Notes under the pieces: generated by a model
Told to the model about the DNA's origin: nothing
Databases searched by the model: none
The model's input: the letters and a program-made list of their open reading frames with translations, nothing else
Translations under genes and position numbers: made by a program
Shown: positions 11,230 through 64,000 of the stretch, piece by piece
Layout of the letters: the number at the start of each line of letters is the position of its first letter
How positions within the stretch are numbered: position 1 is the stretch's first letter
Source of the DNA: Diphasiastrum complanatum
Lineage: Eukaryota; Streptophyta; Lycopodiopsida; Lycopodiales; Lycopodiaceae
Direction of reading: 5' to 3'
Assembly: GCA_029204225.1 (NCBI GenBank)
Contig: CM055104.1
Span: 55,284,538-55,348,537, forward strand
DNA length: 64,000 bases

Positions 11230-14200
11230 ACGACCTCATTCGGATGAAAGCGGGTCGTTGGTGGCCAAGTCGTAACAATTTTATTTGACGATGGTTCTAC
11301 GCACAATTTCGTTAACTCTAACTTGTTGCAAAAGCTGAGGGTGTAGACAAGGCAAAGTGACCACCGATATACAGTGAAGCTGGCAACTGGAGCGGAAAGC
11401 CAAACATGGGACCATGTAGTCCCACATCTGCCGATTCAAATACAAGCCTATAAAGACAACTTAGACTGCCATATTATGAATCTAGATAAAGTAGAGATGT
11501 AATACTTGGTAAAAAGTGGTTCTATGAGAGGAATGAGTAGTTAAAGAAAAGTTATGTAACTCACAGTTTGCTGTTCTTGCATAACGGCTCGCTCATTGAA
11601 TTGAAAATGTGGATATTTCTTCTCCTTATATGCTTTCTGCTTTAGAAACAATTAAATGCATGGACATTGTTGATTGTAATTCATACATGTGTTGGTTGAA
11701 GGATTTCACTTATCATGAAGAATGCAGTTTGCAAAGTTATAATATGCAAGTAGCGGTAATGTTTAACAACCTAAAACAAGAAAATTCATCAGAAGGTGAA
11801 ACCTTTAGGAAACTTAGACAAGAATTTAACGATGTGTTACCAGAACAGCTTCCCAAGGGTCTTCCTCCCTCTAGGGGAGTCGACCATGGTATTAAACTCC
11901 TTCCTGGTAGCTCACCTGTTACAGGATGAGTACTACTGAAGAGGATGAAGTTTATAGGCAACTGCAAAACTACCTTAAGATGGGCCATGTAAGGCCTAGT
12001 AAGTCCCCTTGGGGGGCTCTGGTTATTTTAGTTGATAAAAAAGACGGAGGTACTCGTCTGTGTGTGGACTTTAAAAAGTTGAATAAATTAACGATTAAAA
12101 ACCGTTACCCCTTACCTCGAATGGATAAATTGCTTGATCGGTTACATGGTGCGAAGTATTTCACCAAAATCGATTTGAGATCAGGGTATCATCAGATTCG
12201 AATAAAGAGTGAAGACGTGGAAAAGACCGGGTTTAGGACTAGGTATGGTCATTATGAGTTTCTGGTGTTATTATTTGGCATGACAAATGCTTCCGCGACT
12301 TTCCAGCAGATGATGAACGATCTTCTTCGTCCATATCTGGGAAAGTTCGTCATAGTTTACTTAGATGATATTTTATCTATAGTAAAACTTTGGAGGAGCA
12401 TGAAGAGCATCTTAGGACTGTTTTAAAGTTACTTAGACAGGAGAAGCTCTTTGCCAAGGAATCCAAACATGTTTTCTTCCAAAAGAGATTGGTTTATCTC
12501 AGTCACGTTATTTCGGACCACGGGTTGGAAATTGACCCAAATAAAGTTTGTCAGGTTCATGAATGGCCAATTCCTCAAACCATCTGGGAGGTTAAGTTCT
12601 TTTTGGGCTTCATGGATTTTTTCATAGATTTATCATGGGTTGTGCAATAATTGCATTGCCTTTGACAAATGTCCTCAAAGGGGCAAAAAGAACTAGCTGA
12701 AACAGTAAATTTAGTCCTCAAGTTACTTGGACTGAAGAGTTAAATCAAAGTTTTGAAAATCTCAAATACTGTGTGTCTACAACGCCTATTTTACACATAG
12801 TGGATCCTAACAAGCCATATGTACTTGAGACGAATGCCAGTGACTATGCAATAGGTGCAGTCCTATATCAGGATGGTAAACCAATTGCTTTGGAAAGCAA
12901 GAAGCTAGATCCTACTCAAAGGTGGTATTCCACCTACGACAATGAGCTTTTTGCTGTTATTCATGCCCTGAAAGTGTGGAGACATTATCTGTATGGCTCC
13001 CAATTTACCACAGTAACAGACCCATCAAGCGTTGAAGTATATTAACGATGCGGTTGACCTTCGGAGTCATAAAGCCAGATGGTCAGAAATGCTCCAAGAA
13101 TTTCATTATGACATTGAGTATCGGAAAGGTACTTCTAATAGTGTCGTGGATGCCTTAAGCCAGATTGGAGAGGTTAATCAGTTAAGCTTTTTTGAGATCC
13201 AATTTGAGTTATATCTATCCCTAAGAGATTTGTGTAAGACCGATAGGTACTTCGGTCGCATTTGACTAGATCCTCGGAGGTACTTCTAGATCTAGTGATG
13301 AGCTTAGAATGCATGATTCCAAGATTTTTCCTCAGGACAAGATATTAAGGGACTATTCTGTTAAGAATGGGTTACTTTTCCAAAATGGGAAAGTTTGTGT
13401 GCATGAATGTCATGACAACCCGTGTGCGGGGCACCCTGGCTCACAAAGGACACTTGACTTCATAAAAAGGAACTTTTTTTGGCCAAATCTAGAAAAGTCA
13501 AGTGGAGGCATATGTTCACAAGTATGGACAATGCCAGGTTAATAAAGCTGAAACACTTAAGGCAGCTGGTTTGTTAATGCCCTTGGAAATTCTCGAAAGA
13601 AAGTGGGAAAGTATTTCCATGGATTTTGTGGTTGGGCTCGAACGGGGAAATTAAAATGATGCTATTTGGGTTATAGTTGACAGACTAACCAAAATGGCGC
13701 AAATCATTCCAACCAGACAGTCTGTCAAAGCTTCAGAACTTGCTCAACTTTTTGTGGAAAAGTTGAGCAGGTTGTTTGGTTTGCCGAATGACATTGTTAG
13801 TGATCGAGATTTTAAGTTCACTGGCAAATTCTGGCAAGCAGCCTAGGATGGAAGGCATGCTTCGTGCATATGTTTCTAGAAGACAATCAGATTGGGAAAA
13901 ATACCTTCCAATGACTGAATTTGCGTATAACATTGCAAAGTATTCAGCGACGGGTTTTTGTCCATTCACTCTGATGTTTGGTTTCCAGCCTAGAGCTCCA
14001 ATCTCGGTTGGCCTCAAAAGCCTCAAGGTTAATGCAGCAGTTGATTTTCTGCATGATATGCAAAAAATGTTGCTTGTTGCTCGTGATACCGTGAAAATGG
14101 CTCAGGATAGAGCCCAATTTTACGCCAATCAAAAGCGGCAACCTAGGGTCTATGAGGAAGGGGCTTGGGTATATCTTAGAATCCCAAAAGACTCTAAGGT

Positions 14201-14546
14201 ATTAAAGACTGGAAAATGTCCTAAGGTATCACCTCATTGTGCCGGGCCTTTCCGTATTGTAAAGAACCTCAATCAGAATGCCTACCAACTAGACCTTCCT
14301 CAGGGAGTCAAGGCTCATCCAATTTTTCACATGAGTTCGTTAAAGGAACGACTTGGTGGAAAGGACGACTTGATTCTTCAGGAGGACCTAGTTCAACTTG
14401 AGGACTTGACATCCTTTCTACCTTCGGAACCACAGGCCATTGTTGATGTTCGTCAACGTGGGCTCAGAAACTGGCAGGTGAGTGAGTACTTGGTTTGTTT
14501 GAAAGGAAGCTTTGGAAAGGAGCGACCGGGGAGAGGAGTCTTTTAA
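11230..14546 (+). pseudogene. Gypsy 1 pol remnant (PR-RT-RNase H-IN-chromodomain)
   Basis: The protease DDGSTHNFVNS (about 11290) has DDG where DTG or DSG is usual. RT at 11926-12426 has [23 protein letters not shown] and VIVYLDDIL, an intact YLDD. RNase H at 12773-13265 has ETNASDYAIGAVLYQ. The integrase zinc finger is near 13400 (HPGSQRTLDFIKRNFFWP). The integrase core is mostly lost between about 13640 and 13850. The C-terminal part, 13776-14546, ends in a chromodomain-like QAIVDVRQRGLRNWQVSEY. Stops at many points. Typical of plant chromoviruses. Confidence 0.83.
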
Positions 14547-14557
14547 GGGGGAGGGAA

Positions 14558-14991
14558 TGTTAGGGACCCAACTCCCTTGGGTCCCAAACCCAACTTGTAA
14601 TTGAACGTTGACTGGGCCCGTTGACTCTACCGGTGCCTTGTGGACCTGCATCGTTGCCACGTGTCGTGATCTAGGATGTGTGCTGGGCTTGGAGACTCCT
14701 TCCTTGGAGGTATACAAGGAGAGGAGGTCTCACTTTGCCATTCATTCTATCTACCTAGGAGATGGTGGATGGTGAGCGCTTGTGCACAGCCAGGATGAGT
14801 GCTAGCTTGAGGTGGGAGATGGCTGAGGACTTTGGCAGTGGTATGGGATGCTGTTAGTGATCTCGCTTGTTAAGGGTCACGGGCCAGGGCACAAAGGGTG
14901 GATCTGGATTGGATCCTACGACGGGGTGTGACGTTCGGTTCCTATGGGGTAATCGGCACCTGGCAGTTTACGGTGGGTAAAGGGTGTAATA
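14558..14991 (+). repeat. Gypsy 1 3' LTR
   Basis: TGTTAGGGACCC start directly after the polypurine tract AAGGGGGAGGGAA, and an end at GGGTGTAATA; 434 bp. Homologous to 9121-9558. Confidence 0.85.
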
Positions 14992-16572
14992 ATGGCGGAG
15001 AGGATCAAAAGGAGTGATCAGTTCCTTGGCTCATCCCCAATTATTATAGACTCTTTTGAGCCTTCAATATAGACTTTTGAAAAGCTTTCAATGTAGACTT
15101 GAATGGCCTTCTTAAGGTACCATTCATAAGCTTAGAAAGCTTTCAAGTTCTTGTTCTTGTTCCTTAGGCTCTTCCTCAAAGTACCTGCACATATCTTTAA
15201 AGAAAGGTCAGATGTCAAATCACGCCATTTAAAAATGGTTAATCATAATGTTTTCTAAGTTCTTAGATCCTCAATTTCTACTTGTAGAACTTTCACATCT
15301 TCACCAAAATGCTAGTATGAATCATAGTTTCATAAATGAATTTCTTGTCTTCATTTGCTAATATCCGCACATGCACTCAATTGATTAGAGTAACAAGGTC
15401 ATACAATATTCAGATATAAGTTCAAATCTATTATAGGAATATTTCCCTAGAGATATTTTTATGCAAATAAAAATGAATGGAAGATGGATAGCCTTTATTT
15501 CTTGGGCATCTAGCCACTACAATATACAGTTTTCCACCTTTTTATGTATTTCAAATGCTTACATTTTGAGCCAAATGCATATTTTAGTTCCCCAGGTCAT
15601 ATAATATATTGACATTTCCATCAAATGTTTGTATGTGTTGCCACCTTCACTGATCCCGTTCACTAAATGTAGAGGAGCTAACAATGGGGCGGGGAGGCAA
15701 TGTCCTTGAATTATGTGCTAATATTCATTGCAACTAGACTTGGGGCTCATGTAGATTCAGAGGCTATATCTAGAGAGGAGCCACAGAGCAGAAATTTGAA
15801 CGTAAGTGTCCTACATTTGTAACCATAATAGAAAGCATATCTTGCAAAATGTAGACTTTTAATGGCAGTTGTGAGCAGCCTTCATTACCTGGATAAATTT
15901 ACGGGGATGCAAAAAGATAAATAGCAAGAGAATATTTCTATCTTTGCACAAAAAACTTGTCATGAAGCTGGAAATTGGAACTGCGAACAATATTTCTATG
16001 TCAACTACTCCGACAATGAGCTATTGACTCTCGTGATTATGAACTTAAAGAGACCGAGATTCAGAGTTTTCAAGTCCTTGGGAGGCATTGCAGCATTCTG
16101 GTGGTTAAATTGCCAGCCTTTAATAAATTTTGCTCTGTTGAATCTATTTGCAACTACCAGCCATTGAAACATGTTTTCCATGATGGTGGACTTTTATGAA
16201 TGCAGGACAAATCACTTGTTTGTTGAATTTGTTTCTCTTTTAAATTCCTGTTCGCCTTTTTCTATATTCCTGCAGAGTCTTTTATCTCTATGACGGTGGA
16301 AGTGTTTGATATTTTGAAGATTTCAACTGTGGTATCTAAAATGCTTAGGGGGCTGTGCATAGTGTAGGTTCTTTCCATTGTACAATCCTTCCAGGAGGTT
16401 TCATATTAAATAGGAAAGTGAAGGTATTGTTATGTTTGTGAGATGCTGTGGTACTGAGTGCACTTAAAATTTTGTGTATCGGAGAATTTGGAAACGTTAA
16501 TTGAGCTTGAGGGTTTGTGATGCCTTTTTTTTTAACAAAGCAACTAATGTCATGAGTGTTTCCATGCTGCAG
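14992..16572. other. Gene-free stretch before cyclase exon 1 of window
   Basis: AT-rich sequence with no convincing ORF, no LTR ends and no match by eye to the elements elsewhere here. It is probably intron, because the first coding exon is not in it. I looked for the usual MWxLK start and MRxQ exon end and found neither. Confidence 0.6.
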
Positions 16573-63809
<47,237 letters not shown>

Positions 63810-64000
63810 GTAGGTATATCTTAGGAATACTAGTTTGACATTAGCGCTAAGTGCATAAGGGTGGCTAGATGTTGAATGTTTTGGATACATTTTTTAGGCA
63901 AAATTGATGGTTTTATGCTGATCTGACCTTAAGGTGTAAAATTTGATGAGTGAGTCATGAATGATTGCATAAAAGAAACATGGATGAATGAGCATGTGTT

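Larger units (their letters stand above)
9121..14991 (+). mobile_element. Gypsy element 1 (Ty3 type), broken, with two LTRs
   Basis: Order 5' LTR (9121-9558, first ~25 bp lost), PBS, leader, gag, protease, RT, RNase H, integrase, chromodomain-like end, polypurine tract (14545-14557), 3' LTR (14558-14991). The order RT-RNase H-integrase marks Ty3/gypsy. Many stops and frameshifts show it cannot move alone. The two LTRs differ by substitutions and several indels, so this is an older insertion than elements 2 and 3. Confidence 0.9.

Noticed and set aside
1..16572. Cyclase first exon
   Set aside because: Searched for the MWxLK start and MRxQ end; nothing convincing, so it probably lies upstream of the window.

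Overview
This window is nuclear DNA of a land plant, probably one with a large genome. One host gene is visible, a cycloartenol-synthase-type oxidosqualene cyclase on the + strand. It is only partly contained here: 13 exons lie between 16573 and 63809, and the first exon (about 65 codons) and the last exons (about 150 codons) lie outside or were not found. The exons give about 540 open codons. Nearly everything else is retrotransposon DNA, much of it inside two very large introns, 17826-45834 (28.0 kb) and 50984-62623 (11.6 kb). I cannot name the species. Such introns, with nested copia, gypsy and LINE copies, suggest a fern, a gymnosperm or another large-genome lineage (inference).

Layout. 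1-9120: decayed LINE ORF1/ORF2 pieces, copia pieces and LTR fragments. 9121-14991: a broken gypsy element with both LTRs. 14992-16572: no gene seen. 16573-17825: cyclase exons 1-4 (window numbering). 17826-45834: intron 4, holding an internally deleted copia element (18430-22152), minus-strand LINE copies, gypsy element 2 (24115-30671, inserted in a LINE), a LINE with endonuclease and YADD reverse transcriptase (31951-34435), older gypsy remnants, and the nearly intact gypsy element 3 (38121-44484, TSD TCCCA). 45835-50983: exons 5-10. 50984-62623: intron 10, with a row of LINE copies separated by (GA)n/(TC)n tracts, a truncated copia element and more LINE and gypsy debris. 62624-63809: exons 11-13.

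The cyclase keeps the residues that mark cycloartenol synthase (equivalents of Arabidopsis CAS1 His257, Tyr410, His477, Ile481 and Asp483), at exactly the family spacing. The usual DCTAE motif reads DCSSE. One intron uses a GC donor. Decayed or tandem copies of exon 6 and of the exon 10 acceptor lie next to the real exons.

The most unusual signal is in the LINE family. Its 3' ends share a small hairpin with compensatory changes, then AATAAA and a (TC)n tract in place of poly(A). Copies are often bounded by such tracts on both sides. The ORF2 C-terminus, and one ORF1 N-terminus, carry PIP-box-like (PCNA-binding) motifs of the form QxxITSFF. Some copies are ORF1 plus 3' tail with no reverse transcriptase. 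Separately, gypsy elements 2 and 3 have LTR ends AGTTAYG...CATAACT instead of TG...CA, and the leaders of unrelated LTR elements share repeated GGCGCCC motifs.
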